Numbered from the stretch's first letter, positions 22,852 through 34,903 are shown. The stretch: 64,000 nt of DNA from Dendrophyllia cribrosa (GCA_024195265.1 JAJLRJ010000013.1:2469001-2533000); one strand, 5' to 3'. A program made the numbers and translations. The notes: generated by a model not told the origin, from the sequence alone.

Positions 22852-23269
22852 ATAATTGTTTTGTAACGGTGTTACGTATTTCCGGATCTTAACAAATAAC
22901 ATTTGCACTTTAATGCCTGTATGAAGCTACAGTACACTGTACATATAACTACGGCACTGGAAAACTGTACAGGTTATACCATTGCCCTACAGCACACACT
23001 GTTGATCTGTTCAGCATTCATCTTTTGTTGCGCGTTGACATTTATTCGTTACATCGGGATAGATTTTAAGTTTGGGCGACCGGATTGTGTTCGTTATATT
23101 AAACGAGGATTTCGTTATCATGATCGAGGTTCGTTACAAATGTATATCGAGGTTCTGTTCCATACATTTTCCTTGTAATATTGCCGGGCTGAAGAATATC
23201 GTTCGTTATACCGAGGACTTCGTTAGGATATATAGTGGTTCGTTAAATCGAGGTTCGAGTTCCACTGTA

Positions 23270-23437
23270 ATGTAGTTACTTTTTAGTCTGTGGATAAAAC
23301 CCTACAGTGTGACCATTCAAATGGAAGCTCTTCAGCTGTACGTTTGCATGGTACTATTTGTTTTTCATTACAAAATGAAATTTGGAATTTTTCTTGAAAT
23401 TTTGATTTTTGGCACTCTTGGAAGTTGAAGAGTTAAT
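23270..23437. repeat. Repeat with 106-bp-like core, TTAACCC-type end
   Basis: TTTTTAGTCTGTGGATAAAA, GTGTGACCATTCAAATGGAAG and GCATGGTACTATTTG match the core of the TTAACCCTTT element. The right end GGCACTCTTGGAAG resembles its terminal region. It sits next to the right TA of the Tigger-like element. Confidence 0.55.
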
Positions 23438-23504
23438 ATCATTGGAAAACCATACAGGCAGAACTGAATGTCTTTTCCATATTTTTATCATTATGTGGAC
23501 TCTG

Positions 23505-23665
23505 GAGGATTTAAAAGCGTACTGTTTCCAAACACGAAATGTAGTTTTGATTGTACGGCGAATGACATGTTTTACTGCATTTGAAGGATCCTTAAATTGG
23601 ACAATTCTCAATCCTGAAAAACGCTAAAGATATTTTTGGGTGAAATTTCATGGACATGCAGCATC
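23505..23665. repeat. Dispersed repeat, inverted partner at 28440-28560
   Basis: TTCCAAACACGAAATGTAG, TTTGATTGTACGGCGAATGAC and GTGAAATTTCATGGACATGCA recur reverse-complemented at 28440-28560. Both copies sit beside a 106-bp-type core, so they may be part of a longer repeat. Reading frames here are not conserved between the copies. Confidence 0.65.
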
Positions 23666-24737
23666 TAACGCGCATAACTTCGTGGTTTCTACTTGACCCA
23701 GGTTAATGGGGGTGATCTTGTCTGTGCTCGACATTTTTTTTTTCATTTAGCTGCATCGATGCGGGAATCTTTTTGGCGAAAAGACGAAGCACAATAAGTC
23801 GGGCTTTTGCAATTGGAGGCTCAGCTATTTTGTTCGCACGCGATTTTTTTATTTCAAGATAATAAAGCAAGTTATCTTGGTCTTGTTATTCACGCCTGCT
23901 TCTTTTGAGCTCTCTTTGTTTCTGATTCGTCCTCAGTCGTGGACCTTGTGCAGTATTGGAACTTCGTTTTCATGCATTTTGTACCTCATTTCTGAGTTTC
24001 TTTCGAGCTGTGGTAATTTACAAATTAAAGATTTCAAAATTGAACGAAGCCTTATCTTAAATCATATTTTACAGTCTCTTGAATCTTGTTTTTTTTTAAG
24101 TTAAAAATAATTGAAATTCCGAACACAAGGAAGGCTTTGTATGGAAATATACTCTGTTGCTCTTGTTATCTTAGTAAATCTGAGACAATGGAAACATAAT
24201 AGAAAATAGAATAGCCAGGAAGGTTTCAGCGTGTTTTGCTTAAACCTGGTAGACGTAAATATAAAATTGCTTGCAGTTTAAGAGGTTTAGGGGGCGAATA
24301 ATAAAATTATATTTCTGAGGGGTGGGGAGGATGGTGATTTTGAATAAACGCATCCTGCGGCGGTACTGACTATGGTTCATTCCTTAGTGTTTTCGAGCCT
24401 CCTGTGTTAAATGACGCCCCGCCTAGCAAGTATTTGTTAAAACTTGTAAAAACGAATTCAGCCGTTACTAAATGGTTATGAATAAACTTACTTTCATCAT
24501 TACTTTGCCCCGTGTGAAGAGTTACCGGATCTTAGCGATTGTCGTGTCTTTCTCAAAGTACCGCCCCTCTGTAGATGAAACAAATGGTATGTTTTTCAGT
24601 TATGAGAAGCCTCCATAATAACTCAAAACTAGCGACCATAAAAGAGTTTCACTATTTAACCCTTTTATGCTACTCCTAGGATCGAGCTGCCAAATCAAAT
24701 TGAACGGAAGAAAGATCCCAAATTTTGTTTTTTATGA

Positions 24738-24906
24738 CAGTCAACTCCTGAAATGCGAACACCGCGCTATAAATAACACCCAGTTATTACTGACAGGAGT
24801 TCAAGTCTCGACGAATATAAGATTTACTGGATATAACTCCCGATATTACGGACTCTCTCTATTACGAACACCAAATTGTGGTGTCCGCTACAGCGAGGGT
24901 TGACTG
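24738..24906. mobile_element. 169-bp MITE with CAGTCAAC termini
   Basis: CAGTCAACTCCTG at the left and GGGTTGACTG at the right are inverted. Inside, GCGAACACC and GGTGTCCGC are also inverted. TA follows the right end but GA precedes the left, so the target duplication is imperfect. The form matches Tigger/pogo-derived MITEs such as 42062-42517. Confidence 0.6.
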
Positions 24907-24956
24907 TACTAAACAAACGAGCAGCACCACAGAAAAGTACTGCTCAATAGCATTCA

Positions 24957-25171
24957 TTCTCTTTCACTCCCGGAGTAAGTTATGGTGACCGCAATGTGTA
25001 GTTCTAACTTTTCAGTGTGTTGATGAAATCCTATGGTGTAACCATTCAAATGAAACCTCTTCGGCAGCACTTTTGCATGGTACCATTTTGAATATTTTGC
25101 AAAATAAAATTTGGGATCAGTTTTGTTGAATTTTCAGTGGTATTTGGCACTCTTGAGAGTTAAAGGGTTAA
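24957..25171. mobile_element. TTAACCCTTT-type MITE
   Basis: CTTTCACTCCCGGAG at the left and GAGAGTTAAAGGGTTAA at the right form imperfect terminal inverted repeats. The core TGATGAAATCCTATGGTG, ACCATTCAAATGAAACC, GCATGGTACC is the same as in the copies at 13.7, 28.1 and 30.5 kb. Confidence 0.65.
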
Positions 25172-26399
25172 ATGGTAACAATGTGTAGGATTTCATCCAA
25201 ACACTAAAAAGTAAGAACAACGTTTCGCCCCTCCAAGTTTGACCGTTGGAGTAAAAGCGTACGACTCGCAATTGTGGAACTTTACTGACCTGAAATTCCT
25301 TCTTCCAATAATTATTGTGGCTTGCGAATACAAAGATGTAAGGTGGCCAGCTGTCAGGTCCCTTGACAATGTCGAGAAGAGGGTTACTGTAAACAATGTT
25401 ATGTTTCATAAGCTTTTTACAAGTCTCACCTTGAACTACCAACTCCTGAGCTATATTGACTGACATAAAAAATGGATTTTCTTTCTCGAAATCCCCCGTA
25501 ATAGTACCACTTAGTTAGGCATGGCCAAGATAAACACTATAGTATTGTGAAACACAATAGCATTATGAAAGATGCAAAACTAGGTCTTAAACCGTTCGTT
25601 GCCTTTCTAGGTTATTGTTTTCCTCTGACATTGGCCTGATTAATTCGAGTTTTTTCAATTTCCTTTTATCTGGGTCCAGATTACAGCTTAAGAGATTAAG
25701 AAGAGAAAATATAAAGACATTTGTCGTACTGTGGAAGCCACTAGAATTATCAGTTAGTTCATTTTTTTTTGTTCTCTTGGTCTTTTTTGGTCACGCAAAT
25801 GCAACGCAGCCATCATGTCCTGAATAAGTAAGGAATTTGTTTGTATTTAGGTTAAAATGAGCTTTTTCTGTTGGCTTTGTTTGGATAAGTGAGCTACCAG
25901 TCACCCTGTGTAATATTGAACTCTATTTTTTGTCTTCTGCCAAACAATCCAATGATTTCCTTAACTAATCATCTTTCAACTTCCTCACAAAACCGCAAAG
26001 CAAGGCAGGAGTTTCTCTCCGTCCATCCCACCTGCTCTTCAAGCTACAGCACGACGCCGTTTTGTTCTTTTTCTACCCATGGTCTGCAGTATTTACTTTT
26101 CTACGTAAATAGAAGCAACTGAATGCATTAGATCACGTTCAGAGATCGCCTCATGTGGCGAAATAATGATCAGAATTGTGTCGCTTTTCTTTGATTTCTT
26201 ATTAATCCGGGGGGTCATGACCTGCTTAGTTTTTTTTTTGTAGATTGTGTTGATGTCGCTTGCAAAAGAAAATATTTTCGTTGTTCCGAACAATGCACGT
26301 ATCGAATAAATTTGCCCCTCTTCTCCCAAGACTTACCAATTCCATAGTTTGCAATTTACTGAAAAACAAAACCTTTGTTTTAATGGTCATCTTTCAGGA

Positions 26400-26601
26400 T
26401 AAGCCTAAAACGTTGGATCACTTGTACAGTAATAAACAGTACCACTGGAAATAAAGTACTGTTCAGAAGCTTTCATTTGAATGGTCACATATTAGGATTT
26501 CATCAACAGAGTTTAGAACCACCCTGAATGGTCACACTTTTAGGATTTCATCCACACACTCAAAAGTAAGAACACCCGGTGTAGCGTCATAAACAGCATT
26601 A
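26400..26601. repeat. Diverged 106-bp satellite units
   Basis: CTTGTACAGTAATAAACAGTA, CTTTCATTTGAATGGTCACA and GGATTTCATCCACACACTC identify about one and a half units. The next unit is split by the poly-G element at 26602-27012 and resumes with GGAAAGTATTGCTCAGTAG. Confidence 0.75.
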
Positions 26602-27012
26602 CCCGGGGGGGGGGGGGGGTACTTGACTAATATTTGGGCATAGGGGTGCCGCTGAGGGTCTGAGACCCTGATCCTGTTTAGGACAAAACTAAACGAAAAT
26701 ACCTACCCTGTATAGGACAACACCCTCTATTTTAGGACCCTGTCTAGGACACGGCTCGTGCGTGGTGGCTGAGCTTAAAAAAAAATGGTAGATGCAGATG
26801 CATCATTTGAAAAGAAAACGACTTCGCCTTTGCATGAATATACTAATCACGACAAGGGAAGTCACCACAAGCGCTAAGTTAAATGGAACCATACCCTGTT
26901 TAGGACAGATTCACGTTAAATTATATACCCTGTTCAGGACAAAAATGCCAAAAACCATACCCTGTCCAGCGGCACGTCCCCGTATAGGTCATATAAGGGA
27001 GTACCCCCCGGG
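26602..27012. mobile_element. hAT-like poly-G element, TTTAGGACA subfamily
   Basis: Begins CCCGG plus a G-run and GGTACTTGAC, ends GAGTACCCCCCGGG. Subterminal GTGCCGC and GCGGCAC are inverted. The interior repeats CCTGTTTAGGACA-like words about seven times. It lies inside a 106-bp satellite unit, which resumes after it with a few bases lost; no clean 8-bp duplication remains. Confidence 0.75.
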
Positions 27013-27160
27013 AGGAAAGTATTGCTCAGTAGCTTTTATTTACATGGTCACAAAAGTTAAAACCACCTTTATAGCATAATAAACAGCACCACAGAAACGT
27101 ACTGCTCAGTAGTTTTTACTTGAATTCTCAAACTTCTCCCGTAGACTAAAAAGTATTAAT
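27013..27160. repeat. 106-bp satellite units continuing after insertion
   Basis: GGAAAGTATTGCTCAGTAGC, ACCACCTTTATAGCATAATAA and CAGAAACGTACTGCTCAGTAG continue the interrupted unit and one more, diverged. Confidence 0.65.
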
Positions 27161-27662
27161 AAACCGCGTGATTTGGCAGAAGATGTCTGATCTTGGCAGT
27201 AAAACGGATCGGACGAATCATTTAAAATAATTCCATTCATTTCAGATGTGACAGCAACGGACACATATGTCATGTTAAATGCACGTTTAGTGTGTTTTTG
27301 AAGTTCTCGGACTGTTTATCGAGCCTACATGTTCATCGCTGGCCCGTAGCCACGATTGTTTGATGGCCTTGGAAAAGGGGCCGAACTATAAAAACAACAC
27401 ATTTAGCTGATGTTGACCCCATTTGTTTCTTATCAGGAAAAACACGTATTTATGATCACTTATGCCTGTAATTTGTTTGAAATGCAGTGGGGTTGGATGG
27501 GGTCGATTCCCGGGGAAGGAGTAGCAGCCAATCAGAATGGATGATAACAATATCCTATCTTCTGCAGCAGATCATCCAAGTCTAGCATTTATGTCGATGA
27601 AAACGGCTCAAAAACCAAACCCACCGGGGCAAAACATGCCTAAATAGCTGATACCGACCAGA

Positions 27663-27912
27663 AACCCATAAGTGGGTTGGAAACATGCAACTGTCTCTTG
27701 TACGCTTCGGGCAAGCGTTCGATTATTCAATTTGCTAAGAAATTGTTACAGCCATATTTGGAAAATCAAGATAAAAATATTAATCAATCAATTCGCTAGA
27801 ACAACTTGCTTCCAATCTGGATGGACAGAGAGGTTTCCAAATATGGTACTAAGCAAAAAAGTCGGAAGCTGTGAATGTGCGTTACACGTTTCAACCCGCT
27901 TATGGGTTTCTG
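27663..27912. repeat. Imperfect long inverted repeat
   Basis: AAACCCATAAGTGGGTTGGAA pairs with TTTCAACCCGCTTATGGGTTT, and CCATATTTGGAAA with TTTCCAAATATGG further in. The arms enclose a short centre near 27790. Probably a fold-back element; target site not defined. Confidence 0.6.
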
Positions 27913-28129
27913 ATGATGACACATGATAGGACGAGGTATACATCACTGGTACTGCCCCACTATGACATGCCATCTACCTTCCAATGCAGCTTTCTTTATT
28001 GAACAATCTGGTTAGAAAGTATGATTCACTACTGGAATTAAATAATTTATTCAATAATATTATTTGCCGGTTCAGTCTATTCAAGTTGGCCCCCCGGTAT
28101 CATCCTGTGTGGAGGATTGAGATTACAAC

Positions 28130-28345
28130 ATTTTTAACCCTTGACTCTCAAAATGCAAGGGTGGCAAAATCAAAATTCAACAAAAATCCGGCCAAATTTC
28201 ATTTTGTAAAGTATTGAAAAAAGGAAAGGTACCATGTATTACTAAAAGTACCGCCAAAGAGGATTCATTTGAATGGTCACAACATAGGATTTCGTCGACA
28301 AACTAAAAAGTTAGACCTACACTTCGTGTCTCCATAATTGAAAAG
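28130..28345. mobile_element. TTAACCCTTT-type MITE copy
   Basis: TTAACCCTTGACTCTCAAAA starts the element. GGTACCATG, TTCATTTGAATGGTCACAAC and GTTAGACC follow in the same order as in 13720-13935. The right terminus is less clear. Downstream it runs into the repeat shared with 23505-23665. Confidence 0.6.
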
Positions 28346-28770
28346 CCTTTACAGAAAACAAAACTTGTGCAATTCCTAATCTGACGGTAATGCTGGGTCA
28401 AGTGGTAACCACAAGGTTACTCGTCAACTTTAAATGCTGCATGTCCATGAAGTTTCACCCGAATTTTCAGAATTGAGAATTTGCCAACAAAACACGTCAT
28501 TCGCCGTACAATCAAAACATTTCGTGTTTGGGAACAGTATTAAGACCAGGTGACATTCAGTTCCCGGTGCTTATTTAATATTAGGCCTCAAGAGGTGCAG
28601 GGAATGTTTATAGTTTGGAAAAAAAAAAATCAAATATAATTGTATATTTTCGACGCTACAAAACCGCTTATTGAAACAAAGCAAGAACTGATTTGTGTTA
28701 GTCTTTCCTAGTTTTTTTAGCATGTGAAAAAGTGTTTTAATTCTAATCACTAAATGGAAAGGAAAGGAGG

Positions 28771-28815
28771 AGGGGCGGGGGGGGGGGGGGGGGGGGGGAG
28801 GGGGGGGGGGGGGCA
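28771..28815. repeat. Isolated G-tract with flanking G-rich words
   Basis: Two G-runs separated by an A, inside GGAGG-rich sequence, with no CCCGGG end and no matching C-rich end nearby. It may be a decayed end of the poly-G family or an independent simple repeat. Confidence 0.6.
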
Positions 28816-29365
28816 GTTGAGAGGAGGGCTTATTACAAGTTTGTTTCCAAAAGGGGAAGAGGGAGGCTGTGAGTTAAAATCCTAACGATGGAAAATAAAC
28901 GGATCATCGCAGCTAACAACACAACGAATATTTTAATTCACGGTTTATGCTCTCACAGTTTGACTTCGGTTTCCTTTCTTTTAAATACATGTTTCTCTTC
29001 CTAATAATGGCTTTCCTTTTACTGCCACACCAGTAGTATTAAGTTTAATTAAATATCCGGTATAGTATCTATTTAAACTGAAAAACAAATGTCACATTTA
29101 TGCTAAAAGCAGCATTGTGAATCCAATGCTATAAACAGTATTAAATGTGTTTCTTTACTTCTTGGAAGTTTTCAACCTCTGTACATGTCCTTCTTACATA
29201 ACGTAAGCATAAAGTATTTTGTAAATCCAACATGGCAGATAATTTGTTTCCAGATTAAAAACACTCCTTTTTGGAACAACAAACTATTCTTGTTTCCCTC
29301 AATCCAGTCTCCACGTGTGACCCACACATGGATTTCCTGTGTTCTTGTAAGTGCACCCCGGCCCA

Positions 29366-29953
29366 CTACACAATGTCTGATTTCATTGGAAGGCTTTTGA
29401 TACTGCTACCAAGATCCTGACATTCTAGCAAAACAGCCCTTCTTGTTCTTATTCTTCTTCTTCTGCAGCATCCCATCTGACTGCAGGATAAAACAAGTGC
29501 CAAGCATGTCAGCACTGTAGTCGCTGCAAAAAGACCTGCCAGTATTACCAGGTAGAGGCGGGGAATGAAGGACTCCTCGTGATCTGAAGGCAGATTGCTA
29601 CATTTCCTGCCATCGCACTCCTGGACACACCGCTTGGCAGTACATTTAAATGAGCATGCTTCCGACAGACACTGCTGATTGCAATAATCGACGTCGCTAG
29701 TGCATTCCATGTGGCAGTTATGACACTGCTGGTAACAAATCCCGGATGAACATGTCAGTGTTCTGCACCCTGTACTTTCACAGGCTTGGTTACATTCGGT
29801 GTAGGCGTCACTTGATGCACAATTACATGCAGTACTGTTGCATGTTTGCAAACAGGTGTCAGCTAATACCGAGCTGCATTTGTTTGTAGATGGAGTCCTG
29901 GCTTCAGTATTGACAAGACACACAGCACAGATAATGAAGATTATCGGCGACAT
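29366..29953 (-). CDS. Cysteine-rich single-pass membrane protein, paralogue C
   Basis: A 195-residue protein in one coding exon. Residues 1-18 form a signal peptide. The ectodomain (26-118) has 20 cysteines in very regular C-x3-C-x4-C spacing, a sequon at N39 in CNSTAC, and CSSGICYQQCHNCHMEC, then SDVDYCNQQCLSEACSFKC. One helix spans about 133-157. The tail is strongly basic after a Cys pair (GCCRRRRIRTRR) and ends LGSSIKSL, then SDIV, which could be a C-terminal PDZ ligand. The start at 29953 follows an acceptor (TTTTCTTTCAG) by thirteen bases, so a 5' noncoding exon is inferred, as in A, B and D. Near-membrane cysteines suggest palmitoylation (inference). Function not recognised. Confidence 0.8.
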   Translation of the reverse strand: MSPIIFIICAVCLVNTEARTPSTNKCSSVLADTCLQTCNSTACNCASSDAYTECNQACESTGCRTLTCSSGICYQQCHNCHMECTSDVDYCNQQCLSEACSFKCTAKRCVQECDGRKCSNLPSDHEESFIPRLYLVILAGLFAATTVLTCLALVLSCSQMGCCRRRRIRTRRAVLLECQDLGSSIKSLPMKSDIV

Positions 29954-30094
29954 GTTACAATGGTGTCTGAAAGAAAAATACAATAGACATGAGTTACTGT
30001 ATTATTGCGATGATTTCTTATGTAGACATCTCTTGGATATGAACAATCCCACTTAACTACTACAAGGCTACATGCTCAAATCTTCCTAAAAGAA

Positions 30095-30227
30095 ATACAA
30101 TACAATACAATACAATACAATACAATACAATACAATACAATACAATACAATACAATACAATACAATACAATACAATACAATACAATACAATACAATACAA
30201 TACAATACAATACAATACAATACAATA
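30095..30227. repeat. ATACA pentanucleotide microsatellite (about 26 units)
   Basis: An almost perfect run of the five-base unit ATACA over about 133 bp. It lies 130 bp upstream of the splice acceptor of paralogue C, so probably inside its 5'-UTR intron. The long Tyr/Cys/Ile/Val/Leu reading frame on the minus strand is a translation of the repeat and not a gene. Confidence 0.95.
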
Positions 30228-30487
30228 AATTTAAACCGGCACACCTGCAGCCACCTGAAGGAGATTATTTGCAAATATCATATACACAGCCTCTGAATAC
30301 GAGCAATAGCGCGCCCTGATTGGCTAATTACAGATCATTTTCTCTTGTTAATACTATAATACTATCCAATTATACACTACTAGCAGAAAAGCCTGTATCA
30401 GTGCCTGAATTAGCCGCTGAGGGAGTTTATTTGCAAATATCCATATAAAACCCCTAAATCATTATCAATCGCGCGCCCTATTCCATT

Positions 30488-30700
30488 AAATTAACCCTTT
30501 CACTCCTTGAGTCAATTATGGGACATGTAGTCAGTAGTGTAGTTCTAACTTTTGAGTCTTTGGACGAAATCCTATGGTGTGACCATTCAAATGAAACCTC
30601 TTCGGCAGTACTTTTGCATGGTACCATTTGTTTTTCGGTTATTTTGCAAAACGAGATTTTGAATTTTTCTTGAATTTTGATTTTTGATGCTCAGTATGAG
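30488..30700. mobile_element. TTAACCCTTT-type MITE
   Basis: TTAACCCTTTCACTCCTTGAG starts the element; then come GTAGTTCTAACTTTTGAGTC, ATGGTGTGACCATTCAAATG and GCATGGTACCATTTG. This is among the best preserved left ends of the family. The right end (TTTTTGATGCTC) is eroded. Confidence 0.65.
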
Positions 30701-31019
30701 TGTATACAGATATTTTTGCCATTGTCATTTGTCTCTGAGGTCATGTTCAAGTTGCAGAATTGTATCTCAATAAAGATATTTTGTTTTATAAACAAACAAA
30801 GACAGCTGTATGAAAAAAAGGTCAGATTCTTTGAAGTTAGACAGAATTACAGAATCATGCATGTTACTCGGAATTTTTCTGATTATAACTTGGGTCTGGT
30901 TGAAATCCTAGACAGGAAGGCTAGGAAAACAAAGGGACACGTCCCCTTATCTTCCCCCCTTTATGCCTGTCACACAGATAATAAATTCCTAAAGTGTAAT
31001 AAATTCGAATGAGCCTATG

Positions 31020-34000
31020 AATGAAAAAGTGAGACCGTTCCGAGTACGCGGAATTCTTCTTAAAGATTGTATAATTGGCGTAGGGAGATGTTGGTGTTTG
31101 ATCCTTTGTTCCTCATTCTCGTAACCTTTTAATTTGTTAGTCGAACGTTGAAAAAAAATATGGATATAAATGAAGCTTAAAACTGACAAACAGTTTTCGC
31201 ATACAGCCTAAAATGAAAAACTTGTTTGTGTCGGCGAATGTGGGATTGATATATCGAAATCGAAATTGAAAGCATGCTATTCATTCAGTAGTCTTTGTGG
31301 TTTCAAGTTGCGGGGAAGTACTTATCTATCTACTGTATATATCCTTTCTTTTGTTTTCGCTTTCGGTCAGATCATAACTTCTAGTCAGCAACATTTCACC
31401 CCAAGAATAGGGTCAAATAATCCTTCAATCCATTAGAGAGAAGGATGTCTCAATAGGGTACTTGAATTTTGTGGGTGAGTACAATAATATGTGGCTTGTT
31501 AATCCCTTGGAAACTTCCCGTATTTACACTCACTAATCAGCCAATTCATCAGTTCAGGCCGGTGAACTAACCGGGAAATTACACAACTCGTGACATTGAT
31601 CGTTGGGGTGATAAATGAACACAAATTTCCGGCAAAGCTGTTAACTGGAAGTCACTGTTTCAGCAATGTAAGATAAACAAACTAATAAGCAAAAAATTTG
31701 TAAGGAAATTTACTGAGTTACTTGAACAATCGAGAAGAATATCGTATTGTTTTATAATTGTCTTAAAACAATTGCTACAAACTGAGTTCAAAGTAAACTT
31801 CTGCAAAATGTGTTCCAAAACGTAGGTAAAAGACGAAGATAAATCACAGCGAAGCATTTAAAACATGGCAAGTGTTTGTCAGCAAGGACGATTCGCGAAG
31901 AACATGCTCAGGTTTAAAACAACCGTAACTAAAGACCGTGTAAGCGCCAAGCGACAAATGCCAGAAATGGCCTAAATATAACTGCCAACTGGTAACTGAG
32001 AGATTTATTTTCCTTTTCTTACAGGCCTTCAAGGGCCGTAACACATCAAAGCTAATCAAAAAAATGTATTCAAATCGCCAATAGAATTTCCAGCCTTTAC
32101 ATAATAGGTTTAACATTCAGAGTCCAGTGGATGAAACCCTCAACCGCTACCCGGCCGACAAAATGCATCTTTTCTGTCCGCCAGAAAAAGCAAGAACTTG
32201 AATCATGAAACCCCCCTAAAACGCCCGACAATGTGCCGAAAACGTGTGAAACTCGAAACATAAAGAGAGACTTAGCTTCACTGCCATTCTTGATATTTTG
32301 GATTACGAATACACGTTTTCCAGAAGACATTTTGCCACCCTTTGCAGTCCGTGGTTTCACAGGCAAAAAGAACAGAACTGGTAATTGCTTTCCCGAGATG
32401 TGATTGGAAAGGCGTATTCGCGCGTATCAAAAGTTTAGCTATTGTTGTGGTCAAAAAAAAAATTTTTCAAAGACAATAGGTATTTTGTTACCCATGGCGT
32501 AGCAGTTGGGAATCTTGTCATTTAGTTTTAGACGTTTTACACCGAGTATGCTTTATGAAAACGACGCTTGCATTGAAAAAAATCTAAAGGATGAGCGAAA
32601 AGTGATATAAAACGGACAATTACCTTTGCTGGGATCGATTCCTAAGCCTCCAACCTGGGTTAGCGAGAGTCAAGGCGAAGAGATCGACACTTGTTCGTAT
32701 TTAAACCTCGAACAATAGCTTTTGTAAACTCTGGAATGCTCCTTCGCGTGCCTCAGTCGTGTAATACGAGCACTTATTGTTATATCTCAGATCCGACAGG
32801 GCGTAAATACGAGTGTCAAATAAGACAAAGGTCACGCTATTTTTAAGAGCCAAATCTACTGCACAACGAATGATGAAATTCTCTTGAAATGAAATTCATT
32901 TTCTAAAAAATGGTTTGAAAGCGTGAAACAAAATTAAAGAGAGAAAAACAACTCATTGGCCAGAAAATGGGCAAGATTTAAACGGTTTGCGAAAATCGTA
33001 ATTCAATTTGGCTCTCAGGCTATTGTTCAGACGGAAGCCAAGCTGTCTCGAAATCCTAGGTCATCTTTGTTTGTGATGTAGCCAGATTTCATCATTGTTA
33101 ACAATATAGAAGCCCGTTGGCAAAACTCTGGACAAGATAGAAAGAGATTACGACTGAATTCAAATCTGTTTCAGCTGTATATGTAGGTTTTTTTATGGCG
33201 GTGATGCGTTGGTGGTGGGAAACTTATAGAAATCGTTTGCATAAAAATAGAGTTGTATTCCCAAAAGATGGAAATGTCATTGTTCTAACCACCAACATGG
33301 CCGATGCGAGCAGGGGTTTCAAATTTTCAACTTAAAAAAAAAAACACATCGTATTCTCAGTTGCAGTTAGTATATACTGAACATTTTGGCCATTTACCAG
33401 CAACCAAAATTTCTCAATTTCAAGTGGTCGTTTAACACCCTCTGGCCTTCATTCTGCCGGCTGACGGGGCTGCTCGTTAGAAATTTGGATCGGAACTTTT
33501 TAAATGGTGCTCCAGAATGTCAAATAGTTGCACAATCTCTGCCTTATTTATACCCTGAACTAAAAGTTAATACCGCAATAGGGAGCACATATGGGAACTA
33601 AACACCCTAAAAGATAATCCACATCAGTTTCACATGTGGTTTGTATCGAAGGCCCCCTCTCCCCTCCCTCCAGACGTTTATGATCCCACGGATTGTTCTC
33701 GGCTTAGATCTGGCGTCGTTGTTGAAAGGGCTATGTCGTGATGTTTTTTTTTTATGTTTTGGGGTTAAAAATGTGCTAAAATTAAACCCTTTGTTCTTAC
33801 ACATAATCCTGTTAAAATCTAGAAGGAGGAACAAACCCTTTAATATCAGTTTTTATGAGTTTGAGGAGACCAGAAAATCGTGGCCAAGTTGCAATCTAGG
33901 CTGGCCGTCCGTAGACCTCCGTAGCCACAGTCATTTTAAGTTTCAGTGCAGAAGTACATTGAGTAATTTCTTTATTTATAGCATGCAAATGTATTTGGCT

Positions 34001-34602
34001 AAGTTGCTATGGTTATTTGTAGTACCAACATAATCGTGGATGGCATTAAAACAAATTAATTAAAGTTCCTTTCTTGCTTCCAAAGTTCGATGAATCGCTT
34101 CGAAAACAGAGTAACAAACAATTATTGTACGTGCTTTCAATTTTTAAGACAATTAACAAATAAAATCAAAAAGCAATCAAAAGTCAATAAGAGATAATGT
34201 TTCGTCTAATGTTTTTGTCAGAAGCGCATACAAACCTAACGTATTTCGCCGGAATAATCAGTTTTTACAGCTTTAAAAAGCTGTTCATGATCTGCAAGAA
34301 AAGGAATAAAGGCCGTTGTAAAGGAACCATTCTAGAACACTAGGCTGAAAAGCCAGAAAAATGTGTAACGAGAACACACGATATTGTCATCTGTCACTCA
34401 AGCACACTGACACTTCCCTTTGTTCGTTCAGGCAGCAATGTCAAGCTTCCTGTTATCAACATGTTTCCCACGACCTTCCATGGATGAAAGGAGGGTTTTA
34501 GTTGTTTTGAAAGAAGACAAATTGGATCTTGCTTCTTTAAATAGTAAACGGCTGCAAAGGAGATTATTTAATTGTGATCTCTAGTGTTTCCAAGGCTATT
34601 CT
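31020..34602. other. Intergenic, no gene supported
   Basis: Several open frames of 65-130 codons exist on both strands around 31.6-34.0 kb, but none shows a domain, biased composition or paired splice sites. No transposon with clear ends was recognised either. An unrecognised first exon or noncoding RNA cannot be excluded. Confidence 0.4.
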
Positions 34603-34876
34603 CCCGGGGGGGGGGGGGAATAGCGGGGTGCTCGTAGAAAATTTTCGAAAAACACCCTAAAAGGTACCAGAATCTCGTTTGATGGGCGTGGCTCAAAAGA
34701 AGAAGTACCAATTCTAAAACAACACAACATATTCTGTCATATTTTTCGGCTCAATACCCTAAAAGTTACCGCGATAATTCTAACGGTGGTCATTTACATA
34801 TGACCAATCTACAAATTTTGACCCCTAAAAGGTACGACGAGCATCCCCGTCATTTTTATATGGGAGTCCCCCCGGG
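34603..34876. mobile_element. hAT-like poly-G element, AAAAGGTACC subfamily
   Basis: Runs from CCCGG plus a G-run to CCCCCCGGG. Flanks GCTATTCT and GTTGTTCT match at 6 of 8 bases, an eroded duplication. The interior repeats CCCTAAAAGGTACC words, and the ends carry GGGGTGCTCGTAG and GACGAGCATCCCC. Same subfamily as 38725-39167 and 49890-50202. Confidence 0.75.
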
Positions 34877-34903
34877 GTTGTTCTGCATACAGTTGCTCTC
34901 AAA

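Larger units (their letters stand above)
21762..23267. mobile_element. Tigger/pogo-like element carrying nested retroposons
   Basis: Left end CAGTGGAACCTCGATTTAAC and right end CGTTAAATCGAGG...TTCCACTG form terminal inverted repeats flanked by TA (21760-21761 and 23268-23269). The interior is rich in TTCGTTATATCGA words typical of Tigger/pogo-type (Tc1/mariner) non-autonomous elements. Comparison with the relative at 63127-63587 shows that two retroposon pieces (21850-21928 and 21956-22851) were inserted later; without them the element is only about 0.5 kb. Confidence 0.85.

Noticed and set aside
30086..30274. Open frame of repeated Tyr-Cys-Ile-Val-Leu on the minus strand
   Set aside because: It is the translation of the ATACA microsatellite at 30095-30227; a five-base unit cycles through all frames without stops.
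31844..32366. Two adjoining minus-strand frames with hydrophobic stretches, considered as a receptor fragment
   Set aside because: No conserved receptor motif could be aligned in any frame, and the order of hydrophobic and polar parts does not fit a seven-helix protein.
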